A stretch of 64,000 bases of DNA from Phoronis australis (lineage: Eukaryota > Phoronida > Phoronidae): contig NMRA01000540.1 of assembly GCA_002633005.1 (NCBI GenBank), positions 82,119 through 146,118 of the forward strand, written 5' to 3'. This document shows positions 23,140 through 35,700 of this stretch, in pieces. Below the pieces are notes generated by a model. The model worked only from the letters and a program-made list of their open reading frames with translations. It did not search any database and was not told the DNA's origin. How positions within the stretch are numbered: the first letter of the stretch is position 1; the number at the start of each line of letters is the position of its first letter. Both the position numbers and the translations under genes were made by a program.

Positions 23140-23790
23140 GCCAACATGGCTACTCACAATCCCGTGTAGGACGAGCTAGACGGAGCTCATAAGTCCCGAC
23201 TTCGCAGGTGGATCGTTAAGTTTTACAGGCTATCAATTCGAACAGGAATACAGTGATGAAGAAATACTAGAGAGGCGCCGTGAACAAACTCAGACAACGC
23301 ACTGGCGGATTTAGAGGGGGCCAAGGGAGCCATGCCCCCCTAAAATTCCCTTGCCAGATTTCATTTGGTAGTTCGGGGGTGCGCCGTCTGACGGGCAAAA
23401 TTCTGGCTAATACTCTGCCCTAGCCCCCCTAAACAAAAATCCTGGATCCGCCCCTGCAATGGCTGATTTAGAGGGGACCATGGGCCCCCCTAAAATTCTC
23501 CCATATTCCATTGGGCAGTTCGGGGGTGCGAATGTCTGACTGTTAAATCCTTGCTAATACTCAGGCCTGCCCCCCCCCAACTCAAAATTCTGTATCCGCC
23601 CCTTGACAACGGAACGCATGGAGTAATTTGGTAAGCCGGCATTCGTGAAGCACTGTCGACGTCTGCAGGCCACAGAAACGGAGATGTTTCACGGCCTCAT
23701 ATTTGCTATTTACAGCGTACATTTCATTCTTCACTACCATGAGCCACTTCCTAAGCATTTCACCGGTACATATCACAGATTTTTTTGACA
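23140..23790 (-). mobile_element. Truncated Kolobok-like copy, interrupted by MITEs
   Basis: Reversed fragment of the element at 4637-6285. The plus-strand part (about 23140-23299) carries the FTGYQFEQEY and EEILERRRE segment. The minus-strand part (about 23612-23760) carries the THAP piece: MLRKWLMVVKNEMYAVNSKY, then VKHLRFCG. The two parts are split by 23300-23604. No terminal repeats remain. Confidence 0.75.
23300..23604. mobile_element. Two adjacent MITEs nested in a Kolobok fragment
   Basis: Copy A (23300-23456) runs from CACTGGCGGATTTAGAGG to GGATCCGCCCCTG; copy B (23457-23604) from CAATGGCTGATTTAGAGG to GTATCCGCCCCTT. The pair is flanked by GACAACG on both sides (23293-23299, 23605-23611), a target duplication that dates it after the Kolobok insertion. 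Confidence 0.75.
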
Positions 23791-24045
23791 CATCTTATTT
23801 GTACACCTAGGCGCAATGATTAATAACTAGCACATTTTTAGCTTTAAAAATTACTGGTTTCTGTAACATTGGTCCTCTTATATTTTAGGGATGAAATCTG
23901 ATGGCAAACTTTAGACAACTGCTGCGAAATGCCAGTAAAAGAAAACTACGTCTCTAGCATGAATATGTCCATCCTGTGTTAGTCAAAGGCTGTAGGAAGC
24001 GGGGATCCGGGGGCACGTGGCCCCCAATAATTATCAAAACGTCAG

Positions 24046-24089
24046 GGTTAAACCAAGGTGTGTATCCTCGTACACTCCTTGGTTAAACC
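24046..24089. repeat. 44-bp hairpin
   Basis: GGTTAAACCAAGGTGTGTA, a 6-base loop, then TACACTCCTTGGTTAAACC: two 19-base arms that pair with three mismatches. No terminator or gene function is implied. Confidence 0.75.
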
Positions 24090-26640
24090 GTGGCAGCCCC
24101 CGTAGTCGTGCCGGAGCCTGTCGAGAAAAGAAAGAAAATGCAACTGCCAGTGCTCGATTTATCCTTTGAGGTAGCTGGCCATGACCTTCTTTTTAGAGGA
24201 CTCCACTTATTGAAGGTAAACGCATTTGAAATTGTACCGACAGTTAATCATTCATACATGAGCTTCAAAAAAGATGAGGAAATTTGTAAATCACAGCTTT
24301 TTCAGAGAGTATTAATTCACTGGATTTTAAATTCAAAAAGATACCTTTACGGAGTGCAAAACTATACTTCTCCTGAGATCAACTCACCAAGGGATAATGG
24401 CGTCATCGGTCACTCTTTTTCATTTTTCTCCAAAATTAGTATATCACTTGATGAAAAGGGAGAACCTGGCAGATAGCATAAATTGTTGTTCATTTCCTTT
24501 TTTGAAATTATAGATCCTTTTATAATTATGAGCCCAGCCCTTGGTGGGGCCTGTGGATGGCGTCCATGCGGTCACATTTTTTGTACTTTTTATTGATAAC
24601 TGCTCAAGAGGCTGTTTATGGAAAGCGGGCGTAATGATGGAATCTATTTCCTGTTTCTGTGAAGTGCAACCTTTTGTGTTAAGGTCACTGTCTTTGAAGG
24701 TCACACGATGATGGAATTAACTGTCACTCTTTTCTATTTTTAGTGATATTCAGCCTATCATATTAAGGGCTCCTTTTTCAGACACGGTCTTCACTCGGAG
24801 GGGCGTCCCAGGGTGATTGACCTTTGCCCCTCAAAGTATCCGTGAAATTTTGCTGAAACACGGTAGTTACTCAACTTCTGATGGCTGCCAATCCTGGGTT
24901 TTTCCACACACCCCCCTCCCCAATGTTGGACGTGGGGGGTCACGGATAATGGCGGAGGTGGCGAAAGAAAGGGGGGGTTTGGCTTAGTCGAATTGGTTTG
25001 TGCCATTTTGAGGTCTTGCACCCAATCAAATAAAATTAACATGTGAAATTTAAAAATGAATGATAAAAAATAGACCAGATTTACCTAGCGCTGTAAATTA
25101 CTAAGCTCCTAGAAAATTATTATGGGACTATAGACATGATTAATCTTAATAGGAAGCTTAACTCCCATGGTGAACACTTGGGCGCAGTCACCGGCAGCAC
25201 ACTGCAATTAACCCAATCACACAACTTTCACAAAATCTTCAAAAGCAAATTACCCCCTTGGCCGAGGTTACCCGGCTGAATAGGTTAAAATCCAAGACAT
25301 GCTAGATTTTTGAAAAATGTGTATTTCTATTCATATTTTCAAGTCCAAATTTGCAAACGGGGAGCTCCAAACAGGGAAGGCTTGCAAAAGAGGTGGACTC
25401 ACATGCATAGTTCTTATGCTTACACAAAGTGACGTGCATAAGCCTATGATTGATTACAAGGCAAAATATCTCACATCCATCTGCATGACTGATTTAAACC
25501 AGTCTAGATGTGTTAACAGATCTTTATACTAGCTTGCCTATAGCAAGCAGGTGAGAGTGAGAGAGGTCAGACTGACTGAATTGTACCTGGCGAGGTGACC
25601 TTATGCAGGAAAGTTGGGGTAGACTTATACATGGGTGAATACAGTATTTGGTATAAGGTCCACTGGCATTAAATACAAAATTATCATGTACCCTGATTCA
25701 AGTATATATATTATTATACAATATAATGTGCTCCTACTTAATGTCCTTTGATAAAAAATTAAATAAATAAATTACTAATTATATTCATTTTACACTATTT
25801 AACAATGATTGTAAAATAAAAATGTACAAGGCAAGATCTCTCAACATTTTGTAATGCTTCGCAATGCATTACAAGTACAAAATATCAGAGATTTCCAAGG
25901 AGTCATCTGGGGGCCCTTTCGGAACCTTTCATTTTCAAGCATTGACAGCATACAAAGTGGCCCCTAGGGGCGTCCTGCAGATTTTTAAGATGAAATCTCA
26001 AAAAACGCTGTTACAGTAGTCTAAGTTAAACTTTTGGAAATAAATAAGGCACAAAAAACAAGAGCAATTGAACAACAAAGCATTCTTTAAACAATGACTT
26101 GTGGTACTGCCTAGTCTAAAGATAAAACAGTGAAAGTACAATAAAACAAACGACAATGTTCTACATCGTCCATACAACTTGATATTGCCCTCACATCATA
26201 CATTCAATAAGTCTGGAGCACCAACCAATAGAAAACAGGCATGGTGTATGTATCAGCACATGACAATGATTTGTAAAAGCAGGATCTGACTTTGTTAATT
26301 ATATGCCTCAGAAGAACACAGTTTCTTTTAGTTTATCGTAGAACTCTATGACAGAATCGTTAACGATAAACCTACATTTTACTTACTTTACATAGGTCAA
26401 CAATAGTGGTGCTCTTCACAAAACAAGAAACAAATTTAGCATTTAATGACCTGACGCATGGTAATTCAGGATCCTTTTGCCACAATCAATAAAAACAACG
26501 TATGTCTCTGATTTTAAAAACATGTCCACAGTCAGGAAAATAAACCATTCCAAAGGAATCCAAGCAGTTGCAGACAATACAGCTTTGCATCTCTACAGAA
26601 GAATAGACCACCTGTAATTAGGTGCAAAATGGTAGAAGTG
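24090..26640. other. Intergenic stretch between PTGES2 and LRRK2, including the probable LRRK2 3' UTR
   Basis: No coding exon recognised. It is A/T-rich with short G-rich tracts (24900-24980). The LRRK2 3' UTR must occupy the right end; no AATAAA is seen on the minus strand nearby, but ATTAAA reads on that strand at about 26441. Confidence 0.4.
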
Positions 26641-26677
26641 CTCTCGATTAGAAGAGCCACCACGTGGTGGCTGACAA

Positions 26678-26799
26678 TCATGAAGACTTTTGATCGACTG
26701 CCTGCACCAACTTGGCCCGCTTCTTGTTGTATGCTTCCATCAGTTTAGTCTGCTGCATGAGGTGTTCATCCCACTGGAGAACATAGCCATAGGGCACAC
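26678..26799 (-). CDS. LRRK2: LRRK2 exon 27 (C-terminus)
   Basis: 122 bp to stop TGA (26678-26680), acceptor TTGTTACAG. It encodes GVPYGYVLQWDEHLMQQ, then a basic helix TKLMEAYNKKRAKLVQAV, matching LTVWDINLPHEV and the C-terminal helix of the human protein. Confidence 0.88.
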
Positions 26800-29700
26800 C
26801 TGTAACAAGTTAAACTCGTGTGTAAGGAGTGAAGAACGGATGTGAACATAGCCATAGAGCACACCTGAAACAATCTGGGATTTTTCAGTTTTGGCAGCCT
26901 TGAATTTCATTTGGCACTCTGGGATTTCTGTCAGGTCGCCAAATGCAACTTGTCGTTCAGCTAAGCATCGAGCGCTGCGCAAAATAACAACTATTATAAA
27001 GATGACAACTTATAATCATGGCACATATTCCAGCTTATTCTTCTCATATCTTGGAATGATTTAAACAACGATTTTGATATGCAGTGCAGTACTGTTCACA
27101 AATACTTTGCAGACAAGGTAATGACTGGACATCCACAGAACAGCTAAGGGGTTGACTTGGAACAGCTGATGAATGATCCATTCCTCTCTCCGCCCTGCAA
27201 GGCTGTCAGCAACTTACAAACTATTCTAAAAAATACTTATAAGCCATAAAAATGTAATCCATTAACTTTAAAAAACTATCACACAGCATCTACCAGATAT
27301 AATTGTAAATAACCCAATGCCTGTACTGACTCGAATAAGTTGCCAGTATTATTGACTTTATTTATTTTTCTGTCATGACATTGAGACCATTGTTGTACAA
27401 ACTGACACCTGGTGGTAGCCCCGTTCCACCCTCCAGTGCAGTTGGCTACGTGCAATAGCAGTCACATTCCTGAATGTATTCACTTCCTTCTTTGGAAAGT
27501 CACACGAGTTGACTAACCTGATAGGTGTCTCTCAATGCTGTGCACTTACAAGGATCTAACACAAGTTGTTAGTATTTGAGAAGAGCTTATAAATGCGTTG
27601 CCATTATTCAGCAGATGTCAGCATGGATAACAGTTGTAATGAGGGGGTCCAATATGCGCCCTTGTTGGCTGGGCCAGCCTTCAACGCTCAGTTACTCCAT
27701 GTCATATCCATAGCCAATCATGAGCCAGAAGAAATCGGAGCCGCCTAGTCTCTCTACATTTACTAGTCCAACCAATAGTAGATCTGACTGCTACCAATAC
27801 ACTGATTGTCTATCAAGGCTATTATGTGCTAATGGAATGTTGTGCTTAATAAAACAATTTCTGTGAACAAGTTCTAATCCAGTCCGCCTGAGGGTGACTG
27901 TCCACAGGCTATTCAGTTAGCACTAGAAAGTACATTGAGATGAAATTTTTGCCATGATACTTCAGGCATAAGTGAAGGCAACAAAATAAGCAGTTCTTAG
28001 AAGCAACAGATCAGGAGAACATATAAACAACAAAGGAAGCAAAATATTACAAGGAAAACATGAGCCGTGTAAGCGACAACTATAGTCACGTGCTTTTTGG
28101 AGTGTACGTTACCTAACGGCGAACTGGTCTTATAAGAAGTTGCGAGTTTAATACATTTTAAGTTCCATTCCAGCACTAAGAATTCAAGCCAGTGTTTCAC
28201 TTGAGGCTTTGGTTCAACTGTGTAAGTCACAACACGCCTAAAACAAAATGCCTTCAGATTGTTAAAACCTAACGGCTGAATGAGCTCCAATATGGCTTGC
28301 AACCCACCGGTTGAATCTGACTGTTCAGATAACTTCCCACTCAAGCCCATGCCTCCAGTTAAGATGTCCGAGACGCCAGCACCTGGAATCATACATTTAG
28401 AATACTTTCAGGCAAAAATTCACACCGTAGAGAGTTCAACTTTCATTCAAGTACGTAAAAGGCGCCACCTTTGAAACTTTTGTATTTAACTTATGTCCTG
28501 GAACGGGAAACTTTTCAATGTTTTTAACAAGATGGTGACTTTCATTTTTTATCAAAATCTGTGTAACACGTAAAGTTCATAGCTGGAATGTGTGCCTCGA
28601 TTTGTCACATGAAAAATAGTTTTAAGGTGAACAAAACCAAGTGATTATACCTTTTATAGATGTTGTGCATATGGTTCTCACTGCCTCAGTGTGTCTGTGG
28701 AACACCTTCAGTGGAAGATGGGTAGTGGTGTCAATGAGAACAATATGGCCGCCGCCCGTGCCTACCCATAAGGCATTGCCAAGATGGCGAGTCTTCTGCA
28801 GGAACATGGAGGTTACTCTTGCAGAGGTGTAACTTGGCAATTCATAGTTAAATTGGCTGAAATTAAGAATTTGATTAGATGACAGAAGCAGTATAACATT
28901 TCAAAATATGCTTCCAAGTACACGGAACATTGGTCATCAACACAACGACTAACCGGTATTAAAGAAAATGCGTAGTACTTCAACTCTTTTGGCTGCTGAG
29001 TACAGGAAAGTTGGGTATTAGTCATTTGAAACAAATTGAGGAATTCAAGAATTTATGAAATTTTAAGCGGCACAAGTACTATACGTCTTATAGTTCCCAA
29101 TTTTTACTATAACCATGAACAGATGAATTACTAAAGGATGCTTTTGGAAAATGTAAAAAAATGTGCCAATTCTAACAAATTTGTGTCAAAACTAGATGAA
29201 TCTACATTCAGTAACTCACCTTAAAGTCTGCGCCATGTCGATGACCCCCCTGGGTGTCCATCGAGTGCCCCCTCGCAGGATGACCTTGGGAGTGTCGTGA
29301 ACACTGATGTAAATAGTCTTGGACAGCACAAACTGAGAAATGACACAGTGCCTGAAGAACAATAAAAGGTACACTCCACCACCTTTCCATATTTCATTAT
29401 GTTTCTTCAAACATTGTTCTTGAAAAAAGCCCATTTTATGTCCACTGATATCTTGACCATTCTTTTTAAGCAAATACAGGCTGGGGTAGTCGCTAAAATC
29501 ATTCCGAGACAACAAAACAAGCCAATCCCACTTCACTATACATTTGAGAGACGGGATGAACTTCTTGAAATGTTTGCTAGGAGTTCAAATACAACCCGGA
29601 GAGAATTGAGGTTTGAGGAACACTCTCATAAATGCTATAATGTGTCTTGTGTCAAGTCAAACAATTGTTATTGGTCAGAAAGCCTAAACAGAGAAGACTG

Positions 29701-32700
29701 ACAGTGGTCAAAAAAGGAACAGTAGTTGCAGGTAATCAACTTTTGTCGTTCAAACAAAAAACAGTACAAAATGGTCAAAAATGCGTTTTTAGGAAAATGT
29801 CAACTGCCTGTGTAAACGCCCGTTTTTCATGCAGCCTGTGATACAAATTATCATACCTCTGTTCACTAATCCCCAGAAAAATGAAACCAGCTGTCAGTGG
29901 TAAATAGCAATTCAAATTATTAATTGCAAGAAGCAGTCTTCAGTTCGAAATGTAACACTTCACCTCTCACAGCAGGTAGTTAGAGTGACAAGACTGGCCC
30001 ACATCTCAAAAAATCACCTCACAGCATCCATTTGAATTGAACGGTGCTTGATTGGAAACAAATTTGTTACTCGGTCTCAACAATTTACATCGTGATTGCC
30101 TTTTGCCTGCCGCAAAACAAAGCAACTGCAATTATTATAACATCAGTTTGTAAGCCCCTTCAAGGAAACTCAGGCAAGACTAGCGCCCTCTACCTGTCAC
30201 TGACGATATTCCACTGCTGCTCTACCCGCATCCTTGCACTAAGCCTATAGATGTCACTGCCACATGATACGTAGATCTTATCTTGGTGCCATTGAATGCA
30301 TTTGATAGGGCAGTCCAATCCAAGCTCAAAGTATTGGGGCTCCGCCTCCTTGTCCTACACAAACAAGTAAAGTGTACTGCGTATCCAAGCTTTATAATAT
30401 GATAGAAAGTCAAAGTTACAGATGAACCATTCTGGCAATGGTGACTCTTCGCATCAAACTTTAGCAAAGCTAACAAAAATTTCACAGATAGTACCTTCTT
30501 GTTCCATTAAAATCAGCGTCCATACTGAATTGACAGCTTTGATGACATGGAAAACGTTCAATTACTGCAGTCAGACAGTTTTGTTAAAAATTAAAAATGT
30601 CAACACACAGCTTTGATTATGTGGAAAATGTCCACCAATAGCTTTGATAACATGGAAAACGTTTAATTAATCCACAGACAGTTCTGATGACACAGAAAAT
30701 ATTATTTCCACAGCCAGCTTTCCATAACATTTACAATCTTTGCTAAATACTTTTTAGTTCTTCAACTGCTAACTTCATCATAGTTAATCAACAGAATGTC
30801 TTGTGGTGAGTGCAGTGTGCTCATACCATGCACATGGCCTCGTGAACAATCATAGATTAAGTGAAAGAACAGAGAACAACAGGAACACTTACCAAGATCA
30901 AGTTGTTGGTTTCAAATTTCACAAGTGATCCGTTGGCCAAACCAATAATCACAGCGTCCATACCACGGGAACTAAAGAAAGACAATTACAATGAGTAGTT
31001 GTCTCACACATAAAGTTTGCGAACACACTGAAACACAATTTCTGTGTTTGACAGGAGATTAATACAGATGGCTCGTTGGCTTACAACATCTACACGGATT
31101 GCAGCAGGTCTTGGGATCAAATCTCGGTATCCCTCTGTAACATATCAAGACTGTGCATCAAAAGACAACAACTAGACAAAGCATTATCACAGATGACGCA
31201 GTCATCTGGTAAGATGACGCAGTCATCTGGTAGTCATTGGAAAACGTAGGGTAATGTTCCACGACCAATTGCTGTCCTCAATTTACACAAAGTCTAGATC
31301 CACATGTTTCGGAATTCATTTCACTAATTAGGTTAAGGCTACTCCTGATAACATTTCAATAATTTCCTTGACTAACCGGAACATTACAGATGGTCCAGTT
31401 GGTGTAGCTCTAATATTTTACAAACAAAAGCTGACTGCATTTTAAATGCCACGAATTTCACCATTTGTCAACGATGACTTCTAAACAGCAGGACTGTCTT
31501 GAATCGAAATCTACTTTTTCATGGAGGTAGAAATTTCATTGCCCGATTGACCTACTTTTCAAAATGCTAGTTGCTTAATAAGGGAAGAACAATACATTGT
31601 TAATTTAGTACTGATATTTTTGTCTATTGATTAATGTCAGATCTGCAACAACAAGTTTCATTAGGAAATGCGATAGTGAATACCAACTATACAGTGAAGG
31701 CATAAGGCAAGTGCTTGACACACATGTTGCATCGTGGGTAAATACAGTTAAGAGAGGCTGTGCATGGTGCTGGGTTATTTCTGGACTGGCTCATGAGGTA
31801 AACAACCGTCCCATCTCCACAGACCGTTCTGCCACACAAGGTATTGAACTGAATCAGCTTACAAAGACATAGAATCACTATGGTGACCATACCTCCTAAC
31901 ATGACAAATGCACAGGACTGAGTCACTGAGTTTAATGGGTTGGTCACATGACTTCTCCCTGGTGGAAGCATCGTAGACCCACAGATTGCCAGACTGCGTG
32001 CCGATCAGCATGGCTCTCTGTTCAATAGCTTCCATACACAGGATACGACAGTCATTGAACATACGACCCTGCATGCAATAAAAACTCCATAGACTCAACA
32101 GGAATCAAGTGAACATCATAAAAATCACACGAGGTCTGTTTCAAGAAATGTCACTTTAGTCGGAAATTTGGCCTTGACCTTCACACAACTATTTCTGAAA
32201 AATAATTGAACTCGAGCAAAATTGTAGTCTCTGAGCATATACACATAACTTCTACTTGTTGAGATAATTTCTAAAGGTAATTTCAGGGCAGTGAGGTGCT
32301 CATTTTTACTTGGCTTGGATGGAACAACATGCTAATTATTTACCTGATGTTCCTGATGGTCATGGCTTAGAGTCAGCCAGGACAGCTGTACACTGTCACG
32401 CTCCCCGCTGCCTAGCCAAACTTCAACGCCACCTGTCTTTCCACGCTGAAATTAAGTAAGTAATAATTCTGTAAAAAACAAACCACGTTAACGACGAAGT
32501 ATATCAAGCTTTGTGACCACCATAGTTAATGCCTAAAATTGGACAATTTACTAATAAAAGACAATGCAAACAACTACTGTAACAGTGAAATCTCAAAAAT
32601 CAAGGACATAAATAATTGAGATTTAATTGTTTCATTTCTTCTTAATAGAAATGAAGTAGCTTCAAATTTATGCTATTCCCGTGTTCATGTTCTCTACCAT

Positions 32701-35700
32701 AGCTACAGACACATTGGAAAAATTGTGCCATTCACAACAACGTTAGACATTGAAAAACAAACGATAAATTAAGGGTAAATTTTGAAAATTATTTTCACCT
32801 GAAGTTGGTTAAATTTTACTGCCTTTCAGAAAGATTTTGAGCCAGATATGATTTTCTGACATTTCTTTTCGGATTCCCCAATCCATTTCCCAACCAGTTT
32901 CAATTAATTTGAGACTAGAATTAGGTCAAATTTTTCCCCATTACAGCGCCTACCCTAACACACATGCACTCCACTGTCATGGCCCGGGACACAGGAAATG
33001 CTCCTTTGAGACAGGTCACCTCTGATGATTGCAGGCAATGGACAATGTCACTTGACTGAAAGATAGGTTAACAATGAAACTATACAACATCCCAATGTAC
33101 TTGCAATGAAAAGTATGGGACAGTTTGTCTACTTTAGAAAAGAATTAACGCAACAAGTAGATTGTTTTTCAAATTGCAACACATTGCATAATATAGAAAT
33201 AGGTTAAGACTTCATTGCATGAGTTTTTTGCGTGAAAATGTTTAGAATAACATATTTGGAATATGCGTAATGTAGAAATATTTGTGAATTACGCAACACA
33301 ATGCAGGAATTGTCACAATCTTTGAAAGCGACATAGCAAAATAGAGGCCCATGCAAGAGGTGTGAATACAATGTTCATCTTTGGAAGTTTAAAAATCAAT
33401 TGCAGATTAAAAAAATATCATTGGATGCTACAGCATTGGTATCAAGACCCCAAACTATAGAAAGTTGTTCAAATCTGCATAGTTTCACCATCTATCCGAT
33501 GTAGTGAATAATCTGTAGGCTATGGCATAACGATTGAGATTCATTTTGTTTTTAAAAATGAAATTAAAACACACCATGCAGATCCAGAAAAATATGCTGA
33601 AGTGACCAAAATGTCTAATATAATTCCTTTTCAGGGCCTGTTTCACTTTGTGCACACACTCACCATCAATCTAAATTGTGTTTGTTTAATAAAGAATATC
33701 ACAGGACTAAGATATTTCTGCTGGATAAAATGAAAGAGTACAAGTCAAACGCGTTCAATTTTAACACAGGATTATAATATCACGCCCATAAAGAACATTT
33801 CAAGTCCAACACTCTGCCCTGCGTGAGAATTCCAACACTACCTTGCATCATGAAGGGGTATTCCTACATCGCGCATATTTCTACATGGATTGGAGCATAA
33901 CAAATTTGAATAAAGCTACAAGTCAACTCCAGCCTTACGCTAGGTCTATGTTCAGGAACCATCTGCAGACAACAGTCGATCAAGTCCTGGATGTCTGGCC
34001 ATGGGTCAACACCACTGACTGATGTGATCTTATCAAACGGGCGACCCTGTAATGAATTTTCAAGTTGTTAGACAGAGTCTTGCGAGAGTCTTGAGGAAAA
34101 TAAACCAAACAACAACCAACTTCAGATAAAGTGGTCAGCTCAATCATGTTCTCTCTCCTCCAAATAATGGATACAGTAGACAAACAAGAGTGACCGAACA
34201 TTAGTAACATGTCTCCCTCCACTAATCATAAGCCACTATGTAATTAAAAACTTGTATAATTAACTCATTCCTCCCTGATCCCGCCTTATGGCGTGATTGT
34301 TTATTTTCACTCAGGGCCTGATGCCGTCTGGAGGCGTTATCTAAGAATGTATCTCACAGGTGGATCACGCCTTCAGGAGGGATAGAAGGCAGCAATTTAT
34401 TGGTTTAAGTTTAAATATATCTAGGGTATTCCCAGTTTTCTATCCAATGAGGATTGAGACACCATACTCTGTGTTAACTTTTTGTTTGTGAAGTTAATGC
34501 CTATTGGCTGTTATTTCTGGAATTTAGAACCATTTCTTCACAAGCAAATTATCAATTCAAGGAAAAACCAAGAAGCGTGTTAACTTTGTAGTGGTTGTTG
34601 TGGTAACTTTTGAAAGGTTATAAAGATATTCCTCCCTGAAATATAGTATGTTTGTTTGATTTGAAGACTAGAATGAAGCTAATTGCCCTGAACTGTAGCC
34701 TAATTGGTGTTACATAACACTGCTGTCACCACTTAATCATCTGCTAGGGTGCTCCTGTTTATTTTATTTGAACTGACCAGAAACAATAACAAAATGTTCA
34801 GTTACTAGGAACATTCTACTCTGTGACTAGCACTGTGCACACACTCACTTGAAATTGCTGCTTTCAATTGATGTTATACCGACGTAATCTCTGCTGCTGT
34901 CTCACAGTTCTTGAAGTTTTTATTATGGAGGATAGTGTGGATACTGAGGACACTGGTCACATTTAGATATAGACTTCAGTGATTATGGATATGATAGTGT
35001 GGATAATGATGGCACTGAGTGGTCAGATTTAGATACAGATTTCAGTTATCTAGTTTATGATGAGGATATGCTACACAGGAAACTTTCTTGACATGTTTTC
35101 TGGAAATTTAAATGGATTATTTGTAAACAAACGTCTTTGTTTCTGGAAAACAAAAAGTAAACTACTTGTTCAACCCTTTATCGATATTGAACTTGGATAA
35201 ATTTTATATCAACATGAAGCTCATTTACTAAGATGAATTGCTGAAATTTGGTAAGTATATGTGTACTAATGATTGAGTGATGAGGTTTTAATTATGTGCA
35301 GTGCTTGTGACCTAGTTCTGAGTGAAATACCCTCCGACTTCAAGGGGGTAGACATTCCACAGCTCAGCCAGGCCACTAAGCAATTTATTCCATATGGTGC
35401 TCAGGGTCGAATGAGTTAAGGCAATGGCTCTAAAAGGGGCCTTAGTCCTCAAAAAGAAGAAGTGGTTCCCAAAAGTATATAGTGCAACTTTGAGATTTGA
35501 GCTATTGGTTTCCAGCTAGGATGTGGATTGCAGTCCCCCGTAAGTCAGAGCAATTAATTTATTTTATGGAGACTTCCATGAGCAATTTTCAGAGTTTATT
35601 TTATGGAGACTTCCATAACGTATCTGGTTTTGAAGCGTTTGAACTAACTTCTACCAACCATTTGCTGCTATAGGACAAAAAATGATATTTGGTTCTGGGT

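Noticed and set aside
24090-24476. 128-codon open frame near 24 kb
   Set aside because: It starts at a non-ATG codon, has no recognisable domain, no splice or promoter context, and follows a hairpin repeat.
26961-26980. Stronger-looking acceptor TTTTGCGCAG for LRRK2 exon 26
   Set aside because: With exon 25 ending in phase 1 it gives a stop at once; kept only as an alternative if exon 25 ends differently.
27361-27990. Possible extra LRRK2 exon between exons 25 and 26
   Set aside because: No segment there has both splice borders and a frame that matches the family; nothing supportable seen.
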